A stretch of 61,756 bases of DNA. It comes from Clostridia bacterium (GTDB lineage Bacteria; Bacillota; Clostridia; Peptostreptococcales; Anaerovoracaceae). Under the pieces are notes generated by a model, which saw only the letters and a list, made by a program, of their open reading frames with translations, did no database searches and was not told the origin of the DNA. This document shows positions 16,740 to 25,447 of this stretch, one piece after another; position 1 is the stretch's first letter, and each line of letters starts with the position of its first letter. The stretch covers positions 1 to 61,756 of the forward strand of contig JAKSSK010000004.1 in assembly GCA_024403135.1 (NCBI GenBank). The letters are read 5' to 3'. The position numbers and the translations under genes were made by a program.

Positions 16740-17623
16740 TGGATAAGACTACCATTCTTTTAATAGGGATAGCCCTGCTTTTAGTTGTGGTCATCATCCT
16801 TTGCATAGTGCTTCTAAAGAAGAACAGCAGGGATAACCTAAACACCGAAGGCATGATGGAAAAGGTCTACGAAAGCCTTGGCCAGATGAGACAGATAGCC
16901 CAAGAGGTGGGCGATGTTAAAAAGGTCTTAAACGGGGTAAAAACAAGGGGAATACTAGGAGAAGTACAGCTTGGAGCAATCCTAGAAGAAATCCTAGCGC
17001 CTGAGCAGTATGAAAGGGAGATTAGCACCGTACCAGGCTCAGCTCAGAGGGTTGAATTCGCCGTAAAGATGCCAGGTCAGTATGTGGATAAGACGGTGTG
17101 GCTTCCCATAGATTCAAAGTTTCCTATGGATACCTACGCAAGGCTTTTAGAAGCCTACGACGAAGGTGATCGCTTCCAGATAGAGGAAGCAAGGAAGGGC
17201 CTAATTAGAACCATAAAGAGCGAAGCTAAGGACATAAAGGAAAAGTACATTGCTCCGCCATACACCACGGATTTTGGCATTATGTTCCTTCCTTTTGAAG
17301 GCCTTTATGCAGAGGCTGTAAGGCTTGGACTGGTGGAGATACTTCAAAATGAGTACAAGATCAGCATTGCAGGTCCAACCACCATGGGAGCCCTTTTAAA
17401 CAGCCTGCAGATGGGATTTAGAACCCTAGCAATAGAGAAGCACTCCAGCGAAGTTTGGGAAATCCTAGGAGCTGTAAAGACGGAGTTTTCAAACTATAAC
17501 GCTGTGCTTGAGCAGACTAGACTTAGACTGAAACAAGCCGATGACGAGCTAGAAAGATTGGTTGGCGTAAGGTCTAGAGCAATAGAAAAGAAGTTAAAGA
17601 ATATTGAAGGTCAAGAAAGATGA
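16739..17623 (+). CDS. rmuC: RmuC-family DNA recombination protein, short form
   Basis: 294 residues: an N-terminal membrane segment (about 5-26) and the RmuC nuclease-like core with TRGILGEVQLGAILEEIL, LPIDSKFPMDTYARLLEA and a DFGIMFLPFEGLYAEAV block. Compared with the 475-residue E. coli protein most of the N-terminal coiled coil is missing, which leaves the catalytic core next to the membrane. Role inferred from the family: limiting recombination between inverted repeats. It overlaps the phosphoesterase start by 4 bases (ATGA). Confidence 0.9.
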   Translation: MDKTTILLIGIALLLVVVIILCIVLLKKNSRDNLNTEGMMEKVYESLGQMRQIAQEVGDVKKVLNGVKTRGILGEVQLGAILEEILAPEQYEREISTVPGSAQRVEFAVKMPGQYVDKTVWLPIDSKFPMDTYARLLEAYDEGDRFQIEEARKGLIRTIKSEAKDIKEKYIAPPYTTDFGIMFLPFEGLYAEAVRLGLVEILQNEYKISIAGPTTMGALLNSLQMGFRTLAIEKHSSEVWEILGAVKTEFSNYNAVLEQTRLRLKQADDELERLVGVRSRAIEKKLKNIEGQER

Positions 17624-18324
17624 AAATTTTTGCAATAGGAGATTTGCATCTCTCCTTTGATAATAGAATACAAAAGCCTATGGATGTGTTCGGCCAGTCC
17701 TGGGAGGACCACGAGGTTCGCCTAAAGGAAAACTGGCTAAAGAAGGTAGAAGATGAAGATATAGTCATCATACCTGGAGACATATCCTGGGGCCTTAAAC
17801 TTGAGGAAGCCTTAGAGGACCTAAAGTGGATAAGCGCACTTCCAGGAACAAAGGTGTTTGTTCGCGGTAACCACGACCTTTGGTGGCAGTCCGTAGGAAA
17901 GATTAACAAGCTTTATCCAAATATGGTATTTCTTCAGAATAACTGCTACATGGCAGGTGATCTTGCAATAGCAGGTTCAAGAGGCTGGGTGTGCCCGGGA
18001 AGCGAAGATTTTGACGAGCAGGACGAAAAGATATATAAAAGGGAGCTTCTTAGACTTGAGATGTCGCTAAAGGAAGCTAAGGATAAGGGAGCAAAGGACA
18101 TAATCTGCGCACTTCACTATCCACCAACCAACGATAAAAAGCAGCCGTCAGGCTTTACGAAGTTGATGGAAGACTACGGCGTAAAGACCTGCATCTATGG
18201 ACACCTTCACGGAAAGGACGGCTTTAAGAACGGACTTAAGAAGGTTTTAAACGGCGTTGAATACAGCCTAGTATCACTGGACTACCTGGATTGCGATCCG
18301 GTAGAGATTAGGAGGGACATATGA
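17620..18324 (+). CDS. Calcineurin-like metallophosphoesterase
   Basis: 234 residues. The dinuclear-metal motifs appear in order: AIGDLHLSFD (residues 4-13), IPGDISWG, VRGNHDLWW and YGHLHGKDG, with ALHYPP between. The substrate is unknown; family members cleave nucleotides, phosphodiesters or proteins. It is wedged between rmuC and deoB with 4-base overlaps on both sides. Confidence 0.88.
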   Translation: MKIFAIGDLHLSFDNRIQKPMDVFGQSWEDHEVRLKENWLKKVEDEDIVIIPGDISWGLKLEEALEDLKWISALPGTKVFVRGNHDLWWQSVGKINKLYPNMVFLQNNCYMAGDLAIAGSRGWVCPGSEDFDEQDEKIYKRELLRLEMSLKEAKDKGAKDIICALHYPPTNDKKQPSGFTKLMEDYGVKTCIYGHLHGKDGFKNGLKKVLNGVEYSLVSLDYLDCDPVEIRRDI

Positions 18325-19472
18325 AGAAGGCAACATTAATAGTATTGGATAGCTTGGGAGTTACAGCGCTTCCAGATTCAAAGCTATACGGAGATGAAAA
18401 CGTAAGCACAATCAATCACATAAAGGACAAATATCCTTGCCTAGATATTCCTAACCTTAGGAAGCTAGGCTTTTGCAATATTGAAGGAGTAGAACTTGAA
18501 GGAGTAGAAAACCCTATTGGTGCCTATGGAAGGGCCATGGAAATTTCAAAGGGAAAGGACACCATCACAGGTCACTGGGAGATAGCAGGAATATATACCC
18601 AGATTCCATTTAAGACATATCCAGATGGCTTCCCTAAGGAGTTCATGGATAAGTTCCACCAGGCCATTGGAACTGAAACACTAGGAAACTACCCAGCATC
18701 AGGTACCGAGATTATCGAGGAGCTAGGTGAGGAGCACGAAAAGACTGGAAAGCCAATCGTATATACATCATCAGACAGCGTATTTCAAATTGCAGCTAAC
18801 ATAGACGTAATTCCTCTTAAGAGGCTTTATGAAATCTGTGAAATAGCAAGAAAGATGCTGGTAGGTGAATGGGCCTGCGGAAGGGTAATAGCTAGACCAT
18901 ACATCATTGAAGATGGAAAGAGAAAGAGAACTTCAGATAGACACGACTATGCAGTATCTCCTACAGACGTTACAATCTTAGATACCATCAAGGAAACAGG
19001 TAAGACAGTATACGCAGTAGGAAAGATAAACGATATCTTTAACGGCGTAGGGGTAAGTGAATTTGTAAAGACAAAGAATAACGAAGACGGAGTGGATAAG
19101 ACCATAGAGGCTATGAAGAAGGACTTTGATGGCTTCATCTTCACCAACCTAGTTGAGTTCGATTCTGAGTACGGTCACAGAAGAGATCCTGTAGGATACG
19201 GCAAGGCCATAGAAGCCTTCGATAGACGCCTTCCTGAGATTATGGATGCCATGGGCGATGAGGACATCCTAATCCTTTGTGCAGACCACGGCAATGATCC
19301 AACATACAAGGGATCAGACCACACTAGAGAATACGTACCTATCGTAATTTATGGAAAAGAAGTAACTCCAAGAGATTTTGGTACTAGAGAATCATTTGCA
19401 GATATTGGAGCTACAGTAGCAACATTCTTAGGAGCAAAGACAACTAAGATCGGTAAGGAAATTGAGCTATGA
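18321..19472 (+). CDS. deoB: Phosphopentomutase
   Basis: Interconverts (deoxy)ribose 1- and 5-phosphate in nucleoside breakdown. 383 residues, alkaline-phosphatase superfamily. Metal and catalytic blocks: VLDSLGVTALPD at the N-terminus, KDTITGHWEIAG around residue 85 with the phosphorylated threonine, LVEFDSEYGHRRDP and CADHGNDPTYKGSDHTRE. It overlaps the pdp start by 4 bases; the pair forms a salvage unit in which pdp makes the sugar 1-phosphate and DeoB converts it. Confidence 0.95.
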   Translation: MKKATLIVLDSLGVTALPDSKLYGDENVSTINHIKDKYPCLDIPNLRKLGFCNIEGVELEGVENPIGAYGRAMEISKGKDTITGHWEIAGIYTQIPFKTYPDGFPKEFMDKFHQAIGTETLGNYPASGTEIIEELGEEHEKTGKPIVYTSSDSVFQIAANIDVIPLKRLYEICEIARKMLVGEWACGRVIARPYIIEDGKRKRTSDRHDYAVSPTDVTILDTIKETGKTVYAVGKINDIFNGVGVSEFVKTKNNEDGVDKTIEAMKKDFDGFIFTNLVEFDSEYGHRRDPVGYGKAIEAFDRRLPEIMDAMGDEDILILCADHGNDPTYKGSDHTREYVPIVIYGKEVTPRDFGTRESFADIGATVATFLGAKTTKIGKEIEL

Positions 19473-20773
19473 ATATGTACGAAATAATACTGAAGAAGAG
19501 AAACGGCGGTAAGCTATCTGAGGAGGAAATTAAGTACTTCATCAAAGGCTACGTAGATGGAAGCATTCCAGACTACCAGGCATCGGCACTGCTTATGGCC
19601 ATCTTCTTTAACGACTTAGATATGGAGGAGCTACTTAATCTCACCAACGAGATGAGATTTTCTGGTGACACCGTAGATCTAAGCAAGATAGAAGGAATAA
19701 AGGTGGACAAGCACTCTACAGGCGGTGTAGGGGATAAGACCACCTTGATAGTTGCCCCAATAGCAGCGGCAGCCGGTGTTCCTATCGCAAAGATGAGCGG
19801 AAGAGGCCTAGGCTTTACTGGCGGCACTGTGGACAAGATGGAGTCAATCCCTGACTTTAAGACCACGCTAAAGCCTGATGAATTTTTGAATCAGGTGAAC
19901 AACATAGGCATTGCTGTAATTGGCCAAAGCGGCCATATTACTCCTGCAGATAAGAAGATATATGCCCTAAGGGATGTAACTGCAACGGTGGATAAGATGC
20001 CCCTAATTGCATCCAGCATCATGAGTAAGAAACTGGCTGCAGGGTCTGATGCAATAGTACTTGACGTAAAGTGCGGTAAAGGTGCTTTCATGCAAAATAT
20101 TGATGATGCCACATCTTTAGCAGACACCATGGTTAAGATAGGAAACCTGGCAGGTAGAAAGACTGTAGCTGTAATAACAGATATGAACCAGCCACTTGGT
20201 GATGCTATCGGTAACAGCCTTGAGGTAATAGAGTCAATTGAGGTGCTAAAGGGAAATGGCCCTAAAGACATTAAGGAGCTATCCCTTAGACTTTCCGCCA
20301 TCATGATAACCTTAGGCAAAAAGGCTAAGGACTACGACGAAGGATACGAGATTGCTAAGGAAATGATTTCCTCTGGCAAGGCCCTTGAAAAGCTAGGTCA
20401 GTTTATCAAGGCTCAGGGCGGTGATGAAAAGGTTTTATATGACTACTCCCTATTCCCTCAGCCAAAATATGAAAAGGTGCTTACTGCTAAGGAAGATGGA
20501 TACATCTATGAGATAGATGCCATGGGCATCGGCATGGCTTCTCAAAAGCTGGGAGCTGGCCGCAGAACCAAGGAAGAGGATATTGACCTTGCTGCAGGCA
20601 TAATGCTTAATTATAAGGTAGGTGACAAGGTTAAGAAGGGAGATGTCCTTTTAACCTGCTATTCATCTGATGAAGCTAAGCTAGCTGAAGGACTAGAGGA
20701 GGCTGAAAAAGCTTATGTATATAAAGATGCTAAGCCAGAAGATAATGAACTAATTAAGAAGGTAATAGACTAG
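19469..20773 (+). CDS. pdp: Pyrimidine-nucleoside phosphorylase
   Basis: Phosphorolysis of uridine, thymidine and deoxyuridine. 434 residues. The glycosyltransferase-family-3 motif VDKHSTGGVGDKTTL, MSGRGLGFTGGTVDKMESIP and DVKCGKGAFM are present, and the C-terminal biotinyl-like domain begins near RTKEEDIDLAAG. Sequence features fit the Pdp/DeoA type; thymidine-specific activity cannot be excluded. Coupled to deoB by overlap. Confidence 0.95.
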   Translation: MNMYEIILKKRNGGKLSEEEIKYFIKGYVDGSIPDYQASALLMAIFFNDLDMEELLNLTNEMRFSGDTVDLSKIEGIKVDKHSTGGVGDKTTLIVAPIAAAAGVPIAKMSGRGLGFTGGTVDKMESIPDFKTTLKPDEFLNQVNNIGIAVIGQSGHITPADKKIYALRDVTATVDKMPLIASSIMSKKLAAGSDAIVLDVKCGKGAFMQNIDDATSLADTMVKIGNLAGRKTVAVITDMNQPLGDAIGNSLEVIESIEVLKGNGPKDIKELSLRLSAIMITLGKKAKDYDEGYEIAKEMISSGKALEKLGQFIKAQGGDEKVLYDYSLFPQPKYEKVLTAKEDGYIYEIDAMGIGMASQKLGAGRRTKEEDIDLAAGIMLNYKVGDKVKKGDVLLTCYSSDEAKLAEGLEEAEKAYVYKDAKPEDNELIKKVID

Positions 20774-20782
20774 GAGGAAGAT

Positions 20783-21097
20783 ATGTACTGTCCAAATTGC
20801 GGAAAAGAAATCGCTGAAGAAACTGTAATATGTCCACACTGCGGTGTGCAGATTAAGAACGTAAAAAAAGATGAACCTAACACTCTTTTAAAGGTTGTCA
20901 GCTTCATCTTTCCAATAATCGGTCTTATCATATATCTAGTTATGATGGATGATGAACCTAAGTCTGCCAAGGCTTACGGTAAGATGGCCCTTATTGGATT
21001 TGTAGTAGGAATAGCTTTATTCTTCTTCCTACTTATGTTCCTATTCCTTGCATCAGGATTAGGCGCAAGCCTATTCGACTGGATAAGATACAGATAG
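20783..21097 (+). CDS. Zinc-ribbon membrane protein
   Basis: 104 residues. An N-terminal zinc ribbon with CPNCG (3-7) and CPHCG (18-22), a basic linker, then two hydrophobic segments (LKVVSFIFPIIGLIIYLVMM and MALIGFVVGIALFFFLLMFLFL). Such zinc-ribbon membrane proteins are common in Firmicutes and mostly uncharacterised. AGGAGG precedes the ATG, 9 bases after pdp; a terminator follows. Confidence 0.8.
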   Translation: MYCPNCGKEIAEETVICPHCGVQIKNVKKDEPNTLLKVVSFIFPIIGLIIYLVMMDDEPKSAKAYGKMALIGFVVGIALFFFLLMFLFLASGLGASLFDWIRYR

Positions 21098-21101
21098 GAA
21101 A

Positions 21102-21127
21102 AGCCTCCCTAATGGGAGGCTATTTTA
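21102..21127. terminator. Bidirectional terminator between convergent genes
   Basis: AGCCTCCC (21102-21109), loop TAAT, GGGAGGCT (21114-21121), with ATTTT to the right and AAAA to the left. It serves the zinc-ribbon gene (+) and the M29 aminopeptidase (-), whose stop codon lies in the stem. Confidence 0.85.
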
Positions 21128-22229
21128 AATTTTCTGGATTTAAGCCCTTTAGTTCATCTAGGACGAATAGTCCGTCCTTTCTAATAAGTACGTCGTCGAA
21201 ATATATTTCTCCGCCGCCGTATTCTGGCCTTTGAATCATAACAAGATCCCAGTGGACTGCGCTCTTGTTTCCGTTAGGAGCGTCTTCATATGAAGCCCCT
21301 GGTGTAAGGTGAAAGCTTCCTGCAATCTTTTCATCGAAAAGGGTATCCTTCATTGGATGCAATATATATGGATTAACTCCGATGGCAAATTCGCCGAAGT
21401 ATCTTGAGCCTTCATCTGTGTTTAAAAGAGCGTTGATCTTTTGGTTATCGTTTGCTGTAGCCTTAACTATCTTTCCATCCTTAATTTCAAAGACGATGTT
21501 CTCGTATGTGAAGCCTTGCTCCTCTGAGAATGTATTGTATGAGATCTTTCCGTTGATGGAATCTCTTACTGGCGCTGTATACACTTCGCCGTCTGGAATA
21601 TTGCATTCTCCTGCGCACTTTATTGCAGGTATTCCCTTAATTGAGAATGTAAGGTCTGTGCCAGGGCCCACAATGTGAACCTTATCTGTCCTATTCATCA
21701 GGTCCTGAAGAGGTGTCATCGCCTTATCCATCTTGCTGTAGTCCAGTGTGCAAACGTCGAAATAGAAGTCTTCGAAGGCTTCCTGGCTAGTACCTGAAAG
21801 CTGTGCCATTGATGGGTTTGGATATCTAAGCACGCACCACTTTGTCTTATCTACTCTGTAGTCCAGCGTAGGGCTAGTCAGCCTATAGTACATGTTAAGT
21901 TTTTCTGCGGGAACGTCGGATAGCTCGCTTACGTTATCTCCAGCTCTAACTGCGATGTATGCGTCCATACCTTCCATCTGCTTTAGCTGGTATGCGTTCA
22001 TAAATTCTATCTGCTCTTCGGTTGCGCCTAGCAGGATTTCTCTAAGCACCTGTCCATCTCTAATGTTTACGTATGGCAGTGCGCCTAGGGCGTAGGAGTC
22101 CTTTACCAGCTGTCTAACCAGTGGCTTAGCACATTCTCCTTCGTAGTCTATTAAAATCTTTTCTCCGGCCTTTAGGTGGCAGGAGTAACCTGTAAGTATC
22201 TTGGATAATTTTTGTATTCTCTGGTCCAT
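21120..22229 (-). CDS. M29 family aminopeptidase (AmpS/PepS-like)
   Basis: Cytoplasmic dinuclear-metal aminopeptidase. 369 residues. Family features: KAGEKILIDYEGE, the substrate segment VHIVGPGTDLTFSI, and the metal ligands in CAGECNIPDGEVYTAPV, RYFGEFAIGVN, GSFHLTPG and SAVHWDLVM. Length is slightly shorter than the usual 400-410 residues. The ATG at 22229 has AAGGAGAGAG upstream on the minus strand. Divergent from the lipid kinase gene, with promoters whose -35 boxes are side by side. Confidence 0.92.
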   Translation of the reverse strand: MDQRIQKLSKILTGYSCHLKAGEKILIDYEGECAKPLVRQLVKDSYALGALPYVNIRDGQVLREILLGATEEQIEFMNAYQLKQMEGMDAYIAVRAGDNVSELSDVPAEKLNMYYRLTSPTLDYRVDKTKWCVLRYPNPSMAQLSGTSQEAFEDFYFDVCTLDYSKMDKAMTPLQDLMNRTDKVHIVGPGTDLTFSIKGIPAIKCAGECNIPDGEVYTAPVRDSINGKISYNTFSEEQGFTYENIVFEIKDGKIVKATANDNQKINALLNTDEGSRYFGEFAIGVNPYILHPMKDTLFDEKIAGSFHLTPGASYEDAPNGNKSAVHWDLVMIQRPEYGGGEIYFDDVLIRKDGLFVLDELKGLNPENLK

Positions 22230-22252
22230 ATCTCTCTCCTTAAACTAGGTAT

Positions 22253-22281
22253 ATATTAATATTTTTATTGATTTATTTCAA
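22253..22281 (-). promoter_or_regulatory. Promoter of the M29 aminopeptidase gene
   Basis: Minus strand: TTGAAA (22276-22281), a 17-base spacer and TAATAT (22253-22258). Confidence 0.6.
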
Positions 22282-22296
22282 GTTTTGGTATATATA
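22268..22296 (+). promoter_or_regulatory. Promoter of the lipid kinase gene
   Basis: TTGATT (22268-22273), a 17-base spacer and TATATA (22291-22296). It overlaps the opposing promoter, so one polymerase would exclude the other. Confidence 0.55.
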
Positions 22297-22324
22297 TTAA
22301 ATATTAATAACAAGGAGAAAACCT

Positions 22325-23245
22325 ATGAGAAATATATTCATAATTAATCCATGCGCTGGCCAGGGAAAGAACTTTGGCAGACTGCAGGAGGAAATTGAAA
22401 AGGCTTCTAAGAAGACGGGCATGGCAACAGAGCTATACTACACAAAGGGTGTAGGCGATGCAGAAAGTTTTACTAGGCAGTTAGCTAAGTCCGGTGAAGA
22501 TATTAGATTTTTCGCTTGTGGCGGTGATGGAACTTTAAACGAAGTGGTAAACGGAACATTCGGATTTCCTAACGCTAAGGTAGGTGTAGTGCCTATTGGA
22601 ACAGGTAACGACTTTGTGCGTAACTTCGGCAAGGCTTCAAACTTTATGAACATTGAAAAGCAACTTCTAGGCCAGACCGTAAAGGTTGACCTTATTGAAT
22701 ATTCCAACGATGAAAAGACTAGATACTGCGCTAACATGATCAACATTGGTTTTGACTGCAACGTAGTAGACAAGACTGCTGAGATGAAGAAGAAACCTTT
22801 AGTATCTGGTTCAGGCGCATACCTTCTATCCGTATTCGCAATCTTAGCAAAGAAGAAGGGCGCAAACCTAAAGGTTACTGTAGATGGCAAGGTGGTTCAC
22901 GATGGACCTAACCTACTATGTGCAATAGCTAATGGCTCATACTGTGGTGGCGGTGTATACAGCTCACCTCAGGCTAAGACTGACGATGGACTTATGGATG
23001 TAAACGTTGTTTTAGATATGCCTAGAACTCAGTTCATCAAGCTATTCCCATACTATAAAAAGGGAACTCACTTTGGTGTTGAGGGCATTGAAAAGATGGT
23101 TCACGCTTTCCCTGCTAAGGAAACAGTAATTGAACCTTTAGATGGCATAATGAAGTTATGTGTAGATGGTGAAATTGAGGACATAGGAACAATTAAACTA
23201 AGAACACTTGAAAAAGCATTTGAATTTATAGTACCAAAGAAATAA
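22325..23245 (+). CDS. Diacylglycerol/lipid kinase (YegS/DagK family)
   Basis: Phosphorylates diacylglycerol or a related lipid at the membrane surface. 306 residues: INPCAGQGKNFGRLQEEI at the N-terminus, the nucleotide loop FACGGDGTLNEVVNG near residue 75, PIGTGNDFVRNF, and the C-terminal beta domain with VDGEIEDIG. These are the hallmark motifs of the family. AAGGAGAAAACCT precedes the ATG. A strong terminator follows and also limits read-through from the opposing racemase gene. Confidence 0.92.
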   Translation: MRNIFIINPCAGQGKNFGRLQEEIEKASKKTGMATELYYTKGVGDAESFTRQLAKSGEDIRFFACGGDGTLNEVVNGTFGFPNAKVGVVPIGTGNDFVRNFGKASNFMNIEKQLLGQTVKVDLIEYSNDEKTRYCANMINIGFDCNVVDKTAEMKKKPLVSGSGAYLLSVFAILAKKKGANLKVTVDGKVVHDGPNLLCAIANGSYCGGGVYSSPQAKTDDGLMDVNVVLDMPRTQFIKLFPYYKKGTHFGVEGIEKMVHAFPAKETVIEPLDGIMKLCVDGEIEDIGTIKLRTLEKAFEFIVPKK

Positions 23246-23272
23246 ACTAGGACGATTGTCCTAGTTTTTTTA
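23245..23272 (+). terminator. Terminator after the lipid kinase gene
   Basis: AACTAGGAC (23245-23253), loop GATT, GTCCTAGTT (23258-23266) and a T-run; convergent with the end of the racemase gene. Confidence 0.9.
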
Positions 23273-24064
23273 AATGTCTACTTCTACTGTAAGCATGTCG
23301 CTAATATCTACCACGCCTTCGATAAATACATCCTTGATCTTGCCATCTTCTTTATGGCAGGAGGCTGTAATTGTACCTGCTGGCTGCTTTAGCTGGTAGG
23401 AATAGTCTCCATCTTCTTTTGAACTTGAAAGGGCGATTGCAACTGCAGTTGATCCTGAGCCGCAGCTTCCTTCCCAGTAGGTTGAGTCCACATCCTTTAC
23501 GTATACGATGGGAACTAGCACCTCTGTGGCTGGGTTATAGAACATTACGCCCATTGCTGGTGGATTAAACTTACCGTTGATGTACTCCTTTATTCTAAGG
23601 AATTCATCCTCACTAGCTTCTCTATCCTGAAACACCACGTGAATGATGCCACCTAAATCAACGATATGTCCTTTAAGCTCATCTGAGTATGTGCAGGATT
23701 TCATGGAAGGCATCTTTATCTTGGTGTAGTTACTGTTTAAATCTAAGTCTACCACCAGGTTTTCCTTGCTTCCGCTTACGTCAACTACTGACTGGCATTT
23801 GCCGTACATTCTGTCGTTGATGGCGCATAGAAGGGCAAAGGATCTTGATGCATTTCCGCAGAATTCCAGGCCGCACATTTCCATCTTGCCGTTTACTCCA
23901 GGGTAAGGTTCCTTGATGAAAGCTACCTGTTCTCCTTTAAGCTCTTTCATGTCCAGTAGCTGGCCTGCAACCTTCTGGTAATCCATTCTTCCGAAAGGCG
24001 TTTTTACGAATATTGTTACATTTCCCGAAGGATTTGCAATGATTATGTCCACTTTCTTTTTCAT
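23270..24064 (-). CDS. DapF-like amino-acid racemase/epimerase
   Basis: 264 residues of the two-cysteine, cofactor-free epimerase fold. Both catalytic cysteine loops are visible, GLEFCGNASRSFALL (about residue 75) and GSCGSGSTAVAIA (about 210), but the canonical DapF residues after them (CGNGxRC, GSGT) are changed. That resembles relatives such as the CntK histidine racemase more than true diaminopimelate epimerase, so the substrate is open. No lysine-pathway or metallophore genes are nearby. The longer open frame running back through the tRNA is rejected; ATG 24064 is 6 bases after a -10 box with no Shine-Dalgarno, implying a leaderless mRNA. Confidence 0.75.
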   Translation of the reverse strand: MKKKVDIIIANPSGNVTIFVKTPFGRMDYQKVAGQLLDMKELKGEQVAFIKEPYPGVNGKMEMCGLEFCGNASRSFALLCAINDRMYGKCQSVVDVSGSKENLVVDLDLNSNYTKIKMPSMKSCTYSDELKGHIVDLGGIIHVVFQDREASEDEFLRIKEYINGKFNPPAMGVMFYNPATEVLVPIVYVKDVDSTYWEGSCGSGSTAVAIALSSSKEDGDYSYQLKQPAGTITASCHKEDGKIKDVFIEGVVDISDMLTVEVDI

Positions 24065-24070
24065 AGCCAC

Positions 24071-24099
24071 AGTATACCATAAAAGTTGTGCATAGGCAA
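24071..24099 (-). promoter_or_regulatory. Promoter giving a leaderless racemase mRNA
   Basis: Minus strand: TTGCCT (24094-24099), a 17-base spacer, TATACT (24071-24076), then GTGGCT and the ATG. Normal start-point spacing puts the first transcribed base at or next to the A of ATG. Confidence 0.6.
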
Positions 24100-24114
24100 A
24101 AGATATGGTAAGAT
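24086..24114 (+). promoter_or_regulatory. Promoter of tRNA-Ser
   Basis: TTGTGC (24086-24091), a 17-base spacer and TAAGAT (24109-24114), with a start point about 6 bases before the tRNA. It overlaps the opposing racemase promoter. Confidence 0.6.
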
Positions 24115-24126
24115 ATTGACTAGTAC

Positions 24127-24215
24127 GGAGAGTTGTCCGAGAGGTCGAAGGTGCAGCACTCGAAATGCTGTGTTCCCCAAAGGAACCCAGGGTTCGAATC
24201 CCTGACTCTCCGCCA
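24127..24215 (+). tRNA. tRNA-Ser (anticodon CGA)
   Basis: The acceptor stem GGAGAGT pairs with ACTCTCC, followed by discriminator G and an encoded CCA (24213-24215). The anticodon stem is CAGCA/TGCTG with loop CTCGAAA, anticodon CGA, reading UCG. The long variable arm (GTTCC/GGAAC) is that of a serine tRNA; the T-loop GGTTCGAATCC is canonical. A run of five Ts follows directly, then the ribosome-binding site of the next gene. Confidence 0.97.
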
Positions 24216-24230
24216 TTTTTGGAGGTAGAC

Positions 24231-25328
24231 ATGAAGAAAAGACTAATAGCGATACTATTAACAGTAACACTTGTACTGACATACATGCCTATGATGGCAT
24301 TTGCAAAGACTAGCAACGAATACAAAATATCCACTCGTTATCCAGGTGTATTTACAACCATTGAATACTGGTTTAACGATAACGCAAACCACCAGACAAT
24401 AAAGGATGGAGAAACCATAACAAACATTCCAACTGGATGCGCACTACACATCAAGGCAACCATTACGGATGACTATTCCTTTGATAAAAATGATTCTAGC
24501 GTTCAAACTAAGGAATTCGAGTTTAAAGACTATCGTGGCGATGGCGTATTTGATGAGGACCTATATAAAGTTAAGGAGTATGTAGGCTACGACCTTCCAA
24601 GTGGTGCAATCATAACTGATGAACAAGGCAATCCCGTTAATTCTGCAGATGGTCAAAATTGGGCTGTTACAGATAGAGGGGGTATTACAGGCCATGCGCT
24701 AAACATCTATGGGGAAAACCTTGTATTATCTGGTAAATACAATCTACCAACATATGTGCATGCAAAGAAAATTACATTAAAAAATCTGAAATTCAATGGC
24801 TACTTTGAGCCAAGAAATGATGAGGGCTTAGAAGTGGTATTACAAGGGGACAATGTGGTATCTTCAATCTACATGGAACCTAAGGAAAGTGGAGAAAGAG
24901 TCGGAGATATAACTTTCACAGGTTCTGGCACTATGTCTTTTGAAAGTATTTGGTTAAAGAATGCTACAGTAGATGGCCCTAGTCTTGAAAGTAAATATGA
25001 ATACCCGATTTTAGATGTAGATAAGTTTGAAGTAAAGAGCGGCAAGGTACATCTAAAATACACAGGAACAGATACTAAAGGATTTATGTGCGTAAATGAG
25101 CTTGTAGTAGCTCCTGGACTGTATGTTACTGAAGGTGTACAGGTGGTTAATGGAGAACTTAAAGTAAATGGTAAACCACTTACGGAACTTACCATTGGAG
25201 TAGAGAAAGCGCCATCTAAGCCAAAGGGTATTATTGAGACTGTGGTATCTGTAGTTGTTAATCAGATCAATGCAGTTATCAATACCGTTATGAAGATAAT
25301 TGAGAATATATTTAGAATATTTAGATAG
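24231..25328 (+). CDS. Secreted protein, probable carbohydrate-binding or beta-helix type
   Basis: 365 residues. A signal peptide is clear (MKKRLIAILLTVTL, cleavage after AFA near residue 25). The body is rich in short repeated beta-strand patterns such as HALNIYGENLVLSGKYNL, KKITLKNLKFNG and DITFTGSGTMSF, as in the carbohydrate-binding domains or beta-helices of Firmicute surface proteins. No catalytic motif is seen. The C-terminus is an isoleucine/valine/asparagine-rich amphipathic stretch ending in FRIFR, possibly a surface anchor. The ATG at 24231 follows GGAGGTAGAC. No promoter beyond that of the tRNA is evident, so it may share its transcript. Confidence 0.65.
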   Translation: MKKRLIAILLTVTLVLTYMPMMAFAKTSNEYKISTRYPGVFTTIEYWFNDNANHQTIKDGETITNIPTGCALHIKATITDDYSFDKNDSSVQTKEFEFKDYRGDGVFDEDLYKVKEYVGYDLPSGAIITDEQGNPVNSADGQNWAVTDRGGITGHALNIYGENLVLSGKYNLPTYVHAKKITLKNLKFNGYFEPRNDEGLEVVLQGDNVVSSIYMEPKESGERVGDITFTGSGTMSFESIWLKNATVDGPSLESKYEYPILDVDKFEVKSGKVHLKYTGTDTKGFMCVNELVVAPGLYVTEGVQVVNGELKVNGKPLTELTIGVEKAPSKPKGIIETVVSVVVNQINAVINTVMKIIENIFRIFR

Positions 25329-25330
25329 AC

Positions 25331-25357
25331 AAAAACGACAGCTAGGCTGTCGTTTTT
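25331..25357 (+). terminator. Terminator after the secreted protein gene
   Basis: AAAAACGACAGC, loop TAG, GCTGTCGTTTTT: a 12-bp stem counting the A/T tract. Confidence 0.9.
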
Positions 25358-25447
25358 ACTTAAGGTGCCAATCGGCAAATAAAAATGAACTTTACTTTTC
25401 TAGGTATATAATATAATATATGGTTGTTAGTAGTAAATGGCAAAACC

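Noticed and set aside
24065..24334. N-terminal extension of about 90 residues on the racemase reading frame
   Set aside because: It reads antisense through tRNA-Ser and through the promoter; family similarity starts at ATG 24064.
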